In this document: one piece after another, positions 9,604-18,510 of the stretch
Numbering within the stretch: the first letter of the stretch is position 1
How the letters are laid out: every line of letters starts with the position of its first letter
DNA from: Aquabacter sediminis
Lineage (GTDB): Bacteria; Pseudomonadota; Alphaproteobacteria; Rhizobiales; Xanthobacteraceae
Reading direction: 5' to 3'
Assembly (NCBI RefSeq): GCF_028863665.1
Contig: NZ_JARBFX010000016.1
Span: 1 to 64,000 of the forward strand
DNA: 64,000 bases
Made by a program: the position numbers and the translations under genes
Notes under the pieces: model-generated
Database searches by the model: none
What the model saw: the letters and a program-made list of their open reading frames with translations, nothing else
What the model was told of the DNA's origin: nothing

Positions 9604-11106
9604 ATGGTCACGCGCAGCGCCAAGGCGCCCCTTGTCGAGACCCAGGCCGCGCCCAGCCTCGACCTGCGGCCGATCGCTTCCATCCTTGGCGTGCTGCTGA
9701 GCGTCCTGGGCGTGGCCATGCTGGCCCCGGCCATCGCTGATCTGACGACGCAGAGCGGGGGCGAGGGCGCGTTCCTGGGCGCTTCGGCGGTCACCATCTT
9801 CGTCGGCGTGCTCCTGTGGATGTCGGGACGCCAGTCCGAGATCAAGCGGCTCGACCTGAGGCAGGCCTTCCTGCTCACGGCCAGCGTATGGTTCGTGCTG
9901 TCGGCGTTCGCCGCCTTGCCCTTTGTCTGGGGCCAACCGGCACTGAGCGTGACCGACGCCGTGTTCGAGAGCGTATCGGGCCTGACCACCACCGGCGCCA
10001 GCGTGATGTCGCAGCTCGACGACATGCCGGCGGGCATCCTGCTGTGGCGCGCCTTGCTGCACTGGTTCGGTGGCATCGGCATCGTGGTGATCGGCATCGC
10101 CATCCTGCCGCTGCTCAGCATTGGCGGCATGCAGCTCTTCCGCACCGAATCCTCGGACAAATCGGACAAGTTCCTGCCCCGCGCGGAAGCGGTGGCGAAG
10201 GGGCTGCTCCTGTCCTACCTCATCCTCACCTTCCTGTGCACGATGGCCTATGCCATTGCCGGCATGTCCCTTTTCGACTCGGTGACGCTGGCCATGTCCA
10301 CCTTGTCCTCGGGTGGCTTTGCCAATTCGGACAGTTCCATGTCCGTGTTTGCCTCCCCCGCCGTGGACTATGTGGCCATCTTCTTCATGCTGCTGGCGGG
10401 GCTGCCCTTCACCCTATATGCGCGTGCCCTCGCGGGCGATTTCACCCGGCTGTTCTCCAATTCGGAAGTGCGCCTGTTCCTGTGCATCGTGGCCGCCTTC
10501 ACGCTCGCTTCATTTGTGCAGCAAAGCATACAAGGCGTGGCGACCGGCGAGACAGCCTTTCGGGGGGCGCTGTTCACGGTGGCGTCCATCATCTCCACCA
10601 CCGGCTTCATGAGCGTGGACTATACGAACTGGGGGCCGCTCTCCAACGCGCTCTTCTTCGTGCTGATGTTCCTGGGCGGCTGCACCGGATCCACCTCCGG
10701 CGGCCTCAAGGCGCTGCGGCTCGCCATCGCCGCCAAGGCGGCCCGCCAGCACTTCAAACGCATCACCTATCGCAACGGAACCTTCCCGATCCGCTATGGC
10801 GGCGCGCCGGTCTCGGACGACGTGGTTGCCTCGGTGCTGAGCTTCATCTTCCTGTATCTGGCGACGTTCCTGGTCATTGGCACCATCCTGAACCTGATGG
10901 GCCTGGACCTTCTGACCGCGTTCTCGGCAGCCATCGCCTGCCTGTCCAATGTGGGCCCTGGCCTCGGCCCCATCGTGGGACCAGCGGCCAATTACAGCGC
11001 CCTGCCGGACGCAGCCATCTGGCTGCTGTCCCTGGCCATGCTGCTGGGGCGGCTGGAGATCCTCACCTTGCTGGTGATCGCCCTGCCCCGCTTCTGGTTG
11101 CGGTGA
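9604..11106 (+). CDS. trkH: TrkH-family potassium uptake protein
   Basis: Potassium-translocating subunit of a Trk/Ktr-type system in the inner membrane, normally gated by a TrkA NAD-binding subunit that is not in this window. The 500-residue protein is almost wholly hydrophobic with four membrane-pore-membrane repeats. The four pore loops are visible: TTTGASV, STLSSGGFANS, STTGFMSVDY and LSNVGPGLGPIVG, each with the conserved Gly. Length is typical for TrkH (about 480-500). It begins 3 bases after apaG, so the two are probably cotranscribed. The window also encodes Kup and a small ion channel, so several potassium routes exist. Confidence 0.93.
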   Translation: MVTRSAKAPLVETQAAPSLDLRPIASILGVLLSVLGVAMLAPAIADLTTQSGGEGAFLGASAVTIFVGVLLWMSGRQSEIKRLDLRQAFLLTASVWFVLSAFAALPFVWGQPALSVTDAVFESVSGLTTTGASVMSQLDDMPAGILLWRALLHWFGGIGIVVIGIAILPLLSIGGMQLFRTESSDKSDKFLPRAEAVAKGLLLSYLILTFLCTMAYAIAGMSLFDSVTLAMSTLSSGGFANSDSSMSVFASPAVDYVAIFFMLLAGLPFTLYARALAGDFTRLFSNSEVRLFLCIVAAFTLASFVQQSIQGVATGETAFRGALFTVASIISTTGFMSVDYTNWGPLSNALFFVLMFLGGCTGSTSGGLKALRLAIAAKAARQHFKRITYRNGTFPIRYGGAPVSDDVVASVLSFIFLYLATFLVIGTILNLMGLDLLTAFSAAIACLSNVGPGLGPIVGPAANYSALPDAAIWLLSLAMLLGRLEILTLLVIALPRFWLR

Positions 11107-11139
11107 CGGGGAGGAGCAGTCCCCTCCCCCACCCGCAAG

Positions 11140-12138
11140 TCACGCGTCGGGACGCTCGTCCAGCACTTCCTGCGCCGAGAAGCTGTAGGTACGCCCACAG
11201 AATTCGCAGGTGACGCCGACCGTCCCGTCATCCTGGATCATCTCGCGCCGTTCGTCGCGGTCGAAGCTCGCCAGCACACCGGCCACGCGCTCGCGCGTGC
11301 AGGAGCAATGGGCTTGCACCGGCACCGCCTCGAAAACCCGCACGCCCCGTTCGTGAAACAGGCGGTAGAGCAGGCGCTCGCTGGACAGGTCGCGGTCGAT
11401 CAGTTCCACATCCTCCAGCGTCGCGACGAGGGACTGGGCCTCCGCCCAGGCGTCGTCATCCGGCACCTCGTGCACCTCGACCCCTTCGGGCACATCACCG
11501 GGCGGGAAATCGGCCTGCCGGGCGCGGCCGGCCTCAGCCGGGAGGAACTGGGCCAGGAGGCCGCCCGCCCGCCAGGAGGACGGCTCGCCCCCCGGCCGCA
11601 TCTCCTCTCCCACGGCCAGGCGGACGCGGGTGGGGATCTGCTCGGACTGCTGGAAGTACTGGTGCGCAGCCGCCTCCAGCCCTTCCCCCTCCAGGGCGAC
11701 GACGCCCTGATAGCGGTTGGTGGACAGGCCCTGGTCGATGGTCATGGCCAGGTGCCCGCGCCCGAGAAGGGTCGCCGGGTCCGCGCCGTTGCCCCGCTCG
11801 GCCGCCGCCACGGCGTCCGCATCGAAGCGGGCATAGGCCCGCACCTTGTCGGGCGCGACGAAATCCACCACCACCATGTCCACCGGGCCGTCGGTCTTGG
11901 TCTGGAGGATGAAGCGGCCCTCGAACTTCAGCGAGGTTCCCAGAAGCACGGTGAGCGCCACCGCCTCGCCGATGAGCCGCTTGACGGCCGGCGGATACTG
12001 GTGATGTGCCAGCACGCCGTCCAGGACGGTGCCGAGGCGCACCGTGCGGCCGCGAATATCGAGCGCGTCCACCTGGAAGGGCAGGACGGCGTCGTCCTGG
12101 AGGGTGTGCATCTCGGTCTGTCTGTCGTCGGAAGCCAT
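11140..12138 (-). CDS. hslO: Redox-regulated chaperone Hsp33
   Basis: Cytoplasmic holdase activated by oxidation. The 332-residue protein has the Hsp33 N-terminal fold (DDAVLPFQVDALDIRGRTVRL, then a SLKFEGRFILQTKTDGPV segment) and the zinc-binding redox switch near the C-terminus: HCSC followed about 28 residues later by CEFC, the CxC/CxxC arrangement of the family. All four cysteines are present, so redox activation should work. It is the last gene of the argD-argF-orf-hslO run on the minus strand, a common alphaproteobacterial order. Confidence 0.96.
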   Translation of the reverse strand: MASDDRQTEMHTLQDDAVLPFQVDALDIRGRTVRLGTVLDGVLAHHQYPPAVKRLIGEAVALTVLLGTSLKFEGRFILQTKTDGPVDMVVVDFVAPDKVRAYARFDADAVAAAERGNGADPATLLGRGHLAMTIDQGLSTNRYQGVVALEGEGLEAAAHQYFQQSEQIPTRVRLAVGEEMRPGGEPSSWRAGGLLAQFLPAEAGRARQADFPPGDVPEGVEVHEVPDDDAWAEAQSLVATLEDVELIDRDLSSERLLYRLFHERGVRVFEAVPVQAHCSCTRERVAGVLASFDRDERREMIQDDGTVGVTCEFCGRTYSFSAQEVLDERPDA

Positions 12139-12154
12139 TGTGCCTCCCTTTGGG

Positions 12155-12409
12155 TCACGCGCGGGCAGAGCCGCGCTGAAGGTGATCGGGCGTCGTGCCG
12201 TCCTCTTGGACGATCTTGCAGGGTCGACGCAAGCGGCAGCGGCGCCGGGCGCGATCAGGAACGCGGCATCGCCCCTTGCCCGGACAGACCCGCCAGAAGA
12301 CCGCCGAAAGGATCACGAAGAAGGCCAGCGCTGGTGTGAAGTCCGGCGCCCCGAAGGAGGCGCCGCAGCCGAGGCACCCTTCCCCGACTGAGCGCTCTCC
12401 CGGTCTCAA
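12155..12409 (-). CDS. Possible small Cys-rich membrane protein
   Basis: An 84-residue reading frame in the gap between argF and hslO. I do not recognise it. It has one hydrophobic segment (about residues 26-41, FTPALAFFVILSAVFW) flanked by cysteine pairs (CLGC before; CPGKGRC and several CR repeats after), and a basic C-terminal half. Codon choice is GC-rich at third positions, as in neighbouring genes, and it ends 16 bases before hslO on the same strand. Against it: the start at 12409 abuts a hairpin (12411-12435) and no strong ribosome-binding site is seen. It could be a real small gene or spacer. Confidence 0.4.
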   Translation of the reverse strand: MRPGERSVGEGCLGCGASFGAPDFTPALAFFVILSAVFWRVCPGKGRCRVPDRARRRCRLRRPCKIVQEDGTTPDHLQRGSARA

Positions 12410-12410
12410 G

Positions 12411-12435
12411 CTGCGCCGGCTTCGCGTCGGCGCAG
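12411..12435 (-). other. Hairpin downstream of argF
   Basis: Perfect 8-bp arms CTGCGCCG and CGGCGCAG around a 9-base loop, between the argF stop (12455) and the small ORF. There is no T-run, so it is not a clear intrinsic terminator; it may stabilise the argDF message or hinder initiation of the small ORF. Confidence 0.35.
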
Positions 12436-12454
12436 CGGAGGGGTGAAGGCGCGC

Positions 12455-13384
12455 TCAGACGCCCGCGGCGTGGAAGCACCAGGCCAGGATGCCCTTCTGC
12501 GCGTGCAGACGGTTCTCAGCCTCGTCAAACACCACCGACTGGGGACCGTCCATCACTTCGCTCGTCACCTCCTCCCCGCGATGGGCGGGCAGGCAGTGCA
12601 TGAAGATGGCGTCCGAAGCGGCGCGCGACATCAGGCGGCGGTTCACCTGATAGGGCTTCAGCATGTTGTGGCGCTTCTCGCTTTCCTTGTCGCCCATGGA
12701 CACCCAGGTGTCCGTGACGACGCAGTTGGCCCCCTCCACAGCCGCCTCGGCATCGTGGGTGAAGTGAACCTTCGCCTTGGTGCGCTTGACGAATTCCGTC
12801 AGCGCCTTCTGCGGCGAAAGCTCCTTCGGGGTGGCCACGTTCAGCGTGAAGTCGAAGCGCTGGGCGGCGTGGATCCAGGACGCCAGCACGTTGTTGGAGT
12901 CCCCCGTCCAGGCCACCTTGGCCCCGGCGATGGTGCCGCGATGCTCCTCGAAGGTCAGCACATCCGCCATCACCTGGCAGGGATGGGAAATGCGGGTGAG
13001 GCCGTTGATGACCGGCACCGTGGCATTCTCCGCCAGTTCCACCAGATCCTCATGGCTGAGAATGCGGATCATGATGGCATCGACGAAGCGCGACAGCACG
13101 CGGGCGGTGTCGGCGATGGTCTCGCCCCGCCCGAGCTGCATTTCCGTGCCGGTCAGCATGATGGTCTCTCCGCCGAGCTGGCGCATGGCCAGATCGAACG
13201 AGACCCGCGTGCGGGTGGAGGGCTTGTCGAACACCATGGCCAGCGCCTTGCCGGCCAGCGGCTTGTCCAGGTCGCCGGCCTTCTTGCGCGCCTTCAGGTC
13301 CTTCGACATCTCGATCACCCGCCGCAACTCCTCGGCGGGAATATCAGTCAGGTCGAGAAAGTGACGCACTCCGTTGCCGGTCAT
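12455..13384 (-). CDS. argF: Ornithine carbamoyltransferase
   Basis: Arginine biosynthesis: ornithine plus carbamoyl phosphate gives citrulline, in the cytoplasm. The 309-residue protein has the carbamoyl-phosphate motif STRTR (in [12 protein letters not shown]), the [11 protein letters not shown] segment, the [14 protein letters not shown] ornithine-side motif and the catalytic [11 protein letters not shown] loop near the C-terminus. The start at 13384 is an ATG overlapping the argD stop (ATGA), a sign of translational coupling; the frame continues to 13438 inside argD, which is rejected. Confidence 0.97.
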   Translation of the reverse strand: MTGNGVRHFLDLTDIPAEELRRVIEMSKDLKARKKAGDLDKPLAGKALAMVFDKPSTRTRVSFDLAMRQLGGETIMLTGTEMQLGRGETIADTARVLSRFVDAIMIRILSHEDLVELAENATVPVINGLTRISHPCQVMADVLTFEEHRGTIAGAKVAWTGDSNNVLASWIHAAQRFDFTLNVATPKELSPQKALTEFVKRTKAKVHFTHDAEAAVEGANCVVTDTWVSMGDKESEKRHNMLKPYQVNRRLMSRAASDAIFMHCLPAHRGEEVTSEVMDGPQSVVFDEAENRLHAQKGILAWCFHAAGV

Positions 13385-14589
13385 TCGGCCGCTCCCTTTA
13401 CCGCGGCCATGTTGAGACCGTCCTCGATCCGCCGGCACGCCGCCTCGATCTTGTCGCAGGCAATGCCGACTTCTTCCTCGCTCACCACCAAAGGCGGCAG
13501 CAGGCGCACCACATTGTCGCCGGCACCGGGCGCCAGCAGGCCCTCCTCGCGGAGCGCCAGCACCAGGTCGGCGGCGGGGCCCTGGGCGCGCAGGCCCAGC
13601 AGAAGCCCCTCGCCCCGCACTTCGGCGATGACGCGCGGATGGCGGTCCATCACCTCGGCGAGGCGCTGCTTCAGGCGCCCGCCCACGGAGCGCACATGGT
13701 CGAGGAAGCCATCCGCCAGCACCATGTCGAGCACCGCATTGCCCACCGCCATGGCGAGCGGGTTGCCGCCATAGGTGGAGCCGTGGGTGCCGAGCGTCAT
13801 GCCCTTGGCCGCCTCAGCGGTGGCAAGGCACGCGCCCATTGGGAAGCCGCCGCCAATGCCCTTGGCCACCGCCATGATGTCCGGCTTGATGCCGCTCGCC
13901 TCATGGGCGAAGAGCCGGCCGGTGCGGCCGACGCCGGACTGCACCTCGTCCAACACAAGGAGGAGACCGTGCGCGTCGCACAGCTCGCGCAGCTGGCGCA
14001 GGAAGGAAGCCGGCGGCACGCGCACGCCGCCCTCACCCTGGATCGGCTCCAGCAGGATGCCGGCTGTGTGCGGGCCGATGGCCGCCTTCACCGCCTCGAT
14101 GTCGCCGAACGGCACCTGGTCAAAGCCGGGCATGTCCGGCGAAAAGCCTTCCAGATACTTGGCGTTTCCGCCGGCGGCGATGGTCGCCAGCGTGCGGCCG
14201 TGGAAGGCGCCCTCGAAGGTGATGAGGCGGTTGCGCTCCGGCGAACCGCTCACGAACTGGTAGCGGCGCGCCATCTTGATGGCGCACTCCAGCGCTTCCG
14301 CACCGGAATTGGTGAAGAACATGGTGTCGGCGAAGGTCGCCTGCGTCAGCCGGTTGGCGAGCGTCTCGCCGCCAGCAATGCGGAACAGGTTCGAGGTGTG
14401 CCAGAGCTTGCCGGCCTGCTCCCGCAGGGCTTCCACCAGATGGGGATGGGCATGCCCGAGCACATTGACAGCAATGCCCGCCGTGAAGTCGAGATAGCGT
14501 CGCCCGTCCGTCGTGACGAGCCAGCAGCCCTCTCCCCGCTCGAATTCGAGGTCGATACGCGCATAGGTCGGCAGAACGGGGGTAATCAC
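13381..14589 (-). CDS. argD: Acetylornithine/N-succinyldiaminopimelate aminotransferase
   Basis: Class III PLP aminotransferase of arginine (and possibly lysine) biosynthesis. The 402 residues show the class III motifs: [31 protein letters not shown], the [15 protein letters not shown] cofactor motif and the Schiff-base lysine in [12 protein letters not shown]. The start is GTG at 14589, preceded by GGGAGG at good spacing and giving [21 protein letters not shown], the standard ArgD N-terminus; the open extension to 14634 is not family-like. It heads the argD-argF run and overlaps argF by 4 bases. Confidence 0.95.
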   Translation of the reverse strand: MITPVLPTYARIDLEFERGEGCWLVTTDGRRYLDFTAGIAVNVLGHAHPHLVEALREQAGKLWHTSNLFRIAGGETLANRLTQATFADTMFFTNSGAEALECAIKMARRYQFVSGSPERNRLITFEGAFHGRTLATIAAGGNAKYLEGFSPDMPGFDQVPFGDIEAVKAAIGPHTAGILLEPIQGEGGVRVPPASFLRQLRELCDAHGLLLVLDEVQSGVGRTGRLFAHEASGIKPDIMAVAKGIGGGFPMGACLATAEAAKGMTLGTHGSTYGGNPLAMAVGNAVLDMVLADGFLDHVRSVGGRLKQRLAEVMDRHPRVIAEVRGEGLLLGLRAQGPAADLVLALREEGLLAPGAGDNVVRLLPPLVVSEEEVGIACDKIEAACRRIEDGLNMAAVKGAAE

Positions 14590-14687
14590 GGACCCCTCCC
14601 AAGGGGTTGGCGGGCCACTCGATCGTAGCCACATAGGTGGTCAGAAACGCCAAAGGCCGCCCCGCTTGAGGACGGCCCGACGGCGGG

Positions 14688-14944
14688 GATTCTAATGATC
14701 GCGCGCGCGAGGTCAACCGTGCTGCGCCGTTAACGGGATCGTAAGGACTTGGGGAAAACAGGCCGGCGACTCAATCTCGCACTGTGCGAGAGTCGCCGCA
14801 TATTGTAGCCTCTCATCCGTCGACTACGACATGTCGTGCGACACTTTCCAAGTGGCGTCGGGCAACTCGGGTCCCGCGTGCGCAAGCGCGTTTTCGGGAA
14901 CGAGGGCGGAGTCGGCGAAATGCGGCGGGAACGGAGTCGGATTC
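14688..14944. promoter_or_regulatory. Cluster of six GANTC (CcrM methylation) sites upstream of gcrA
   Basis: GANTC pentamers lie at 14688, 14768, 14790, 14909, 14934 and 14940 (start positions), all in the spacer between divergent argD and gcrA. At this base composition less than one is expected in 257 bases. GcrA and CcrM together control cell-cycle promoters carrying such sites in Alphaproteobacteria, so gcrA may be methylation-responsive. The regulatory role is inference. Confidence 0.6.
14730..14744. promoter_or_regulatory. CtrA-like box
   Basis: TTAA at 14730-14733, a 7-base spacer, then GTAA at 14741-14744: seven of eight positions match the CtrA consensus TTAA-N7-TTAA. CtrA represses gcrA in Caulobacter, so the location fits, but a short motif like this can arise by chance. 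Confidence 0.35.
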
Positions 14945-15039
14945 GGCTGAGCCGGCCTGATCCGGGAACTCTGGGTCCATTTTAAAAGTGGGGGCGGGCG
15001 CACGCCAGCGGCGGCGCGCATGCCCCTTGGAGGAGAACG

Positions 15040-15570
15040 ATGAGCTGGAACGACGAGCGCGTCGAACTCTTGAAAAAGCTCTGGAGCGAAGGCCTCTCCG
15101 CGAGCCAGATTGCAAGTGAATTGGGCGGGATCACCCGCAATGCGGTCATCGGCAAGGTGCACCGCCTCGGCCTGTCCGGCCGCACCAAGAGCGTCGCCGC
15201 ACCTGCGCGGCCGCGCAAGGCCACCCGTCCGGAGGCCCCGACCCCGCAGCAGCGCCCGGCCGCTGCGCCGCAGCGCCCGGCCACCCATGGCAATACGGCC
15301 CTTGCGCAGATGCCCGAGGAAGACTTCGAACCCGCACCCGCGCCGGCCCCGGTGGTGGCGGACAATGTGGTGACCATGTCGCAGCGCTGCACCATCATGA
15401 ACCTGACGGAAGCCACCTGCCGCTGGCCGATCGGCGAGCCGGGCACGGACGGCTTCTATTTCTGCGGCGGCCGCAGTGTCACCGGCCTGCCCTATTGCGC
15501 GACCCATGCGCGCCTGGCCTACCAGCCCGTGCAGGATCGCCGCCGGGACCGCCGCCTCGCTTATCTGTGA
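15040..15570 (+). CDS. gcrA: Cell-cycle regulator GcrA
   Basis: Alphaproteobacterial transcription factor that binds CcrM-methylated GANTC DNA and RNA polymerase sigma-70 to drive cell-cycle genes. The 176-residue protein has the diagnostic N-terminus MSWNDERVELLKKLW-EGLSASQIA with the HTH GGITRNAVIGKVHRLGLSGR at about residues 28-48, an Ala/Pro-rich linker, and the C-terminal domain with TCRWPIGEPGTDGFYFCGG and YCATHARLAY. GAGGAGAAC precedes the ATG. It stands alone, followed by two hairpin terminators, and is preceded by the GANTC cluster and CtrA-like box, suggesting autoregulation or feedback. Confidence 0.95.
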   Translation: MSWNDERVELLKKLWSEGLSASQIASELGGITRNAVIGKVHRLGLSGRTKSVAAPARPRKATRPEAPTPQQRPAAAPQRPATHGNTALAQMPEEDFEPAPAPAPVVADNVVTMSQRCTIMNLTEATCRWPIGEPGTDGFYFCGGRSVTGLPYCATHARLAYQPVQDRRRDRRLAYL

Positions 15571-15575
15571 GCGCA

Positions 15576-15597
15576 ACGCACGGGCCAGCCCGTGCGT
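15576..15597 (+). terminator. Hairpin immediately after gcrA
   Basis: Perfect 10-bp inverted repeat (ACGCACGGGC / GCCCGTGCGT) with a 2-base centre, five bases past the gcrA stop. No T-run follows, so it is a weak terminator or mRNA end-protecting hairpin upstream of the better one at 15607. Confidence 0.45.
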
Positions 15598-15606
15598 CCT
15601 CGACTT

Positions 15607-15645
15607 GAAAATGGCCGGCCTCCTTTGGGAGAGCCGGCCATTTTC
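15607..15645. terminator. Bidirectional intrinsic terminator after gcrA
   Basis: Arms GAAAATGGCCGGC (15607-15619) and GCCGGCCATTTTC (15633-15645) form a 13-bp stem with an A-tract on one side and a T-tract on the other, so it can act on both strands. Confidence 0.8.
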
Positions 15646-15760
15646 GTTTCCGGCCCGCCTCTTTCATGAGGATTTGAAGGCTCCGGCACCCGGTTTCACG
15701 TCCCGGGCCCACGGTGGACATCACGCCCCTTCTCTATGCCCCATCTCGTCGTGCCCAAAC

Positions 15761-15788
15761 GAAAACGCCCGGCGCAAGCGCCGGGCGT
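15761..15788 (-). terminator. Terminator of the Bug-type binding protein gene
   Basis: An 11-bp stem (ACGCCCGGCGC / GCGCCGGGCGT, 15765-15788) followed on the minus strand by TTTTC. It lies 25 bases beyond the stop at 15813. Confidence 0.75.
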
Positions 15789-15812
15789 CGTCTCAGAAAC
15801 GGATCTCAGACA

Positions 15813-16784
15813 TCATTCGTTGATGGACGCGCCGGATGCCTTCACCACCGGGGTCCACTTGGCCAGCTCCGCCTTCACATGGGCGTCAAGCTCCGCCGGG
15901 GTGGAGCCCACCGTCACGGCGCTGAGGTCGGCGAGCTTGGCCTTGACCGCCGGATCCGCGACCGCCTCCATGCAGGCCTTGGCCAGCTTGTCGATGATGG
16001 CGGTGGGGGTGCCAGCCGGCGCGAAGATGGCGTTCCAGGAATAGGTCTCGTAGCCGGGCAGGCCGGACTCGGACACGGTCGGCAGTTCGGGAGCGGCAGG
16101 CGAGCGATCCTTGGTGGTCACCGCGATGCCCACCACGTCACCCTTGCGGATGGCACCGATGGACGAGGGCAGGTTGTCGAACATGATCTTCACCTGGCCG
16201 GACAGCAGGTCCACCTTGGCCGGGCCGGCGCCCTTATAGGGCACATGGACCATCTTCACGCCTGCCATGCTCTCAAACAGGGCGCCTGACAGGTGAAGCG
16301 GGGTGCCGACGCCGGACGAGGCATATTCATACTTGTCCGGGTTGGCCTTCAGCAGCGCGATGAGCTCGGCCGTGGTCTTCACGTTCAGCGACGGGTGCAC
16401 GATGACCACGTTCGGCACGTTCACCAGCAGCGAGACCGGCGCGAAGTCCTTCACCGGGTCATAGGGCATCTTGGTGTAGAGGGCGGGGTTGATGGCATGG
16501 GTGGCCACCGTGCCCATCAGAATGGTGTAGCCGTCGGGCGCAGCCTTGGCCACGGCGGCGGCGCCGGCATTGCCACCTGCGCCCGCGCGGTTCTCAACCA
16601 CCACAGGCTGCTTCAGGATCTCGCCCATCTTGGCCGCCACGATGCGGGCGACGATGTCGGTGGAGCCGCCGGCAGCGAAGGGCACCACCATGCGGATCGG
16701 CCGGTTGGGGAAGTCTTCCTGCGCCATGGCGCCCCCGGTGAAGACAGCCGTGGCCAAAGCGAGGACTGCAAGCAGGCGTTTCAT
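15813..16784 (-). CDS. Tripartite tricarboxylate transporter (Bug family) substrate-binding protein
   Basis: Periplasmic binding protein of the TctC/Bug family, which captures carboxylates for TctAB-type carriers or for sensing. The 323-residue precursor has a Sec signal peptide at 1-22 (MKRLLAVLALATAVFTGGAMA), the FPNRPIRMVVPFAAGGSTDIVAR signature, GAGGNAGAAAVAKAAPDGYTILMG, and the VPYKGAGPAKVDLLSGQV ligand-site motif. Start 16784 has AGGAG 8 bases upstream. No tctA/tctB genes are adjacent, as is usual for orphan Bug proteins, so the ligand cannot be told. Its own terminator follows. Confidence 0.92.
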   Translation of the reverse strand: MKRLLAVLALATAVFTGGAMAQEDFPNRPIRMVVPFAAGGSTDIVARIVAAKMGEILKQPVVVENRAGAGGNAGAAAVAKAAPDGYTILMGTVATHAINPALYTKMPYDPVKDFAPVSLLVNVPNVVIVHPSLNVKTTAELIALLKANPDKYEYASSGVGTPLHLSGALFESMAGVKMVHVPYKGAGPAKVDLLSGQVKIMFDNLPSSIGAIRKGDVVGIAVTTKDRSPAAPELPTVSESGLPGYETYSWNAIFAPAGTPTAIIDKLAKACMEAVADPAVKAKLADLSAVTVGSTPAELDAHVKAELAKWTPVVKASGASINE

Positions 16785-16994
16785 CAGGCGCTCTCCTTCT
16801 GTGCGTTTCCGGTGCAGCTGAGCCGCACGGTCTTTCCTCCCCCCGGGCCATGGGACGCAAGGGTGGCGGGGATATTGGACGAATTGGACACCCAGGCAAA
16901 GGGCGCACGCCCGCCGCACGGGGCATTCAGCGGCCAAGGCCACACGACTTTCGTCTAAGTACGAACCCCTGCGCCCTCATCTGCGCCAACGCCC

Positions 16995-17036
16995 AAAAGA
17001 AAAGCCCGGCCTGCGGAGAAGCTCCGCCGGCCGGGC
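16995..17036 (-). terminator. Terminator of the pho/pst operon, after phoB
   Basis: Outer arms GCCCGGC/GCCGGGC and inner arms GCGGAG/CTCCGC build a long GC-rich stem at 17004-17036; the minus strand then reads a T-rich tail (complement of 16995-17003). It lies about 20 bases past the phoB stop. Confidence 0.75.
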
Positions 17037-17054
17037 CTGACATCATCTTGCCCC

Positions 17055-17756
17055 TCAGTGGGAGCGTGCAAACATCTCGTTGAAGGAATAGCCGGCGCCG
17101 CGCACCGTGCGGATGGGATCCATCTGCCGGCCGCGATTGATGGCTTTGCGCAGGCGGCCCACATGCACGTCCACGGTGCGCTCGTCGATATAGACGTCCT
17201 GGCCCCACACGCCGTCCAGCAATTGTTCCCGCGAGAACACCCGCCCAGGGCTCTGCATCAGGAATTCCAGCAGCCGGAACTCGGTGGGGCCGAGATGGAT
17301 CTCGCGGCCCGCCCTGTGAACGCGGTGGGTCTCGCGGTCCAGCTCGATGTCCCCCGCCCGCAGAAGGGTCGCCACATGCTCGGGCTTGGCCCGGCGCAGC
17401 AAGGCCCGCACCCGGGCGAGAAGCTCTGGCACCGAGAAGGGCTTGACCACATAGTCGTCCGCCCCGGTGGCAAGGCCGCGCACCCGTTCCGTCTCCTCGC
17501 CGCGGGCGGTGAGCATGATGACGGGCAGGCGCTCGGTCTCGGCGCGGGTCCGCAGGCGGCGGCACAGCTCGATGCCCGAGAGGCCCGGCAACATCCAGTC
17601 GAGGATGACGAGGTCGGGAACAGCCTCCCGAAGACGGGTCTCCGCCTCGTCGCCGCGGCCCACATTGTCCACCGCATAGCCCTCCGACTCCAGATTGTAC
17701 CGGAGCAGAAGGCTAAGTGGTTCTTCGTCCTCGATAATCAGAATACGCGCGGGCAC
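17055..17756 (-). CDS. phoB: Phosphate regulon response regulator PhoB
   Basis: OmpR-type regulator that, when phosphorylated by PhoR under phosphate limitation, binds Pho boxes. The 233-residue protein has a receiver with acidic residues E9-D10, phospho-acceptor Asp53 (LVILDWMLPG), Lys105 in YVVKPF, then a winged-helix DNA-binding domain (about 130-230) with the LGPTEFRLLEFLMQSPGRVFSREQLLD motif. It is the last gene of phoR-pstSCAB-phoU-phoB, 6 bases after phoU. Its likely target site in this window is the Pho box at 22781-22809. Confidence 0.96.
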   Translation of the reverse strand: MPARILIIEDEEPLSLLLRYNLESEGYAVDNVGRGDEAETRLREAVPDLVILDWMLPGLSGIELCRRLRTRAETERLPVIMLTARGEETERVRGLATGADDYVVKPFSVPELLARVRALLRRAKPEHVATLLRAGDIELDRETHRVHRAGREIHLGPTEFRLLEFLMQSPGRVFSREQLLDGVWGQDVYIDERTVDVHVGRLRKAINRGRQMDPIRTVRGAGYSFNEMFARSH

Positions 17757-17762
17757 GGATGA

Positions 17763-18491
17763 TTATCCCTGAAGGCTGTGTCCCGGGAAGGTGACGGCGG
17801 TTTCGCTGGAGCGGTCCGCCTTGGGGCGCTCGTCCGAGAGCATCTGGCCGGTGACCATGTAATAGACGGTCTCGGCCACGTTGGTGGCGTGGTCGCCGAT
17901 GCGCTCGATGTTCTTGGCGCAGAACAGAAGATGCGTGCACACCGAGATGTTGCGCGGATCTTCCATCATATAGGTGAGCAGCTCGCGGAACAGCGAGGTG
18001 TACATGGTGTCGACGACGCTGTCGCGCCCCCACACCTCGATGGCCTTGGCCTCGTCCTTGCCGGCATAGGCGTCGAGCACTTCCTTCAGCTGCTCGAGCA
18101 CCAGGTCGGACATGTGCTCCACGCCCCGCACCAGCTTCTGGGGGTGGTACTCGCCCTCGATGGCCAGGACGCGCTTGCCCACATTCTTGGCGAGGTCGCC
18201 GATGCGCTCGAGGTCCGAGGCGATGCGGATCGCCGCCACCAGTTCACGCAGGTCGGTGGCCACAGGCTGGCGCTTGGCGATGACGAGGATGACCTTCTCC
18301 TCGATCTCGCGCTGCATGTGGTCGACGCTGGCGTCCTGCAGGATCACCTTCTGGCCGGAGGCGGTGTCGCGGCGGATGAGGGCGTTGACGGAATCGGCCA
18401 CCAGGCGCTCGGCCTGGCCGCCCATCTCGACCACTTTGCGGCCGATTTCCTTCAACTCGGCGTCGAAGGCCGATACGATATGGTCGGGCAT
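17763..18491 (-). CDS. phoU: Phosphate signalling complex protein PhoU
   Basis: Cytoplasmic helical protein that links the PstSCAB transporter to PhoR and inhibits Pho signalling when phosphate is ample. The 242 residues form two three-helix PhoU repeats; visible landmarks are the FDAELKEIGRKVVEMGGQAERL start, the RIASDLERIGDLAKNVGKR motif of repeat 1 and the CAKNIERIGDHATNVAETVYY motif of repeat 2, both carrying the metal-binding E/D-xx-D pattern. It lies 19 bases after pstB and 6 before phoB. Confidence 0.96.
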   Translation of the reverse strand: MPDHIVSAFDAELKEIGRKVVEMGGQAERLVADSVNALIRRDTASGQKVILQDASVDHMQREIEEKVILVIAKRQPVATDLRELVAAIRIASDLERIGDLAKNVGKRVLAIEGEYHPQKLVRGVEHMSDLVLEQLKEVLDAYAGKDEAKAIEVWGRDSVVDTMYTSLFRELLTYMMEDPRNISVCTHLLFCAKNIERIGDHATNVAETVYYMVTGQMLSDERPKADRSSETAVTFPGHSLQG

Positions 18492-18510
18492 CGTTTTTAC
18501 CCCTGCTGGG

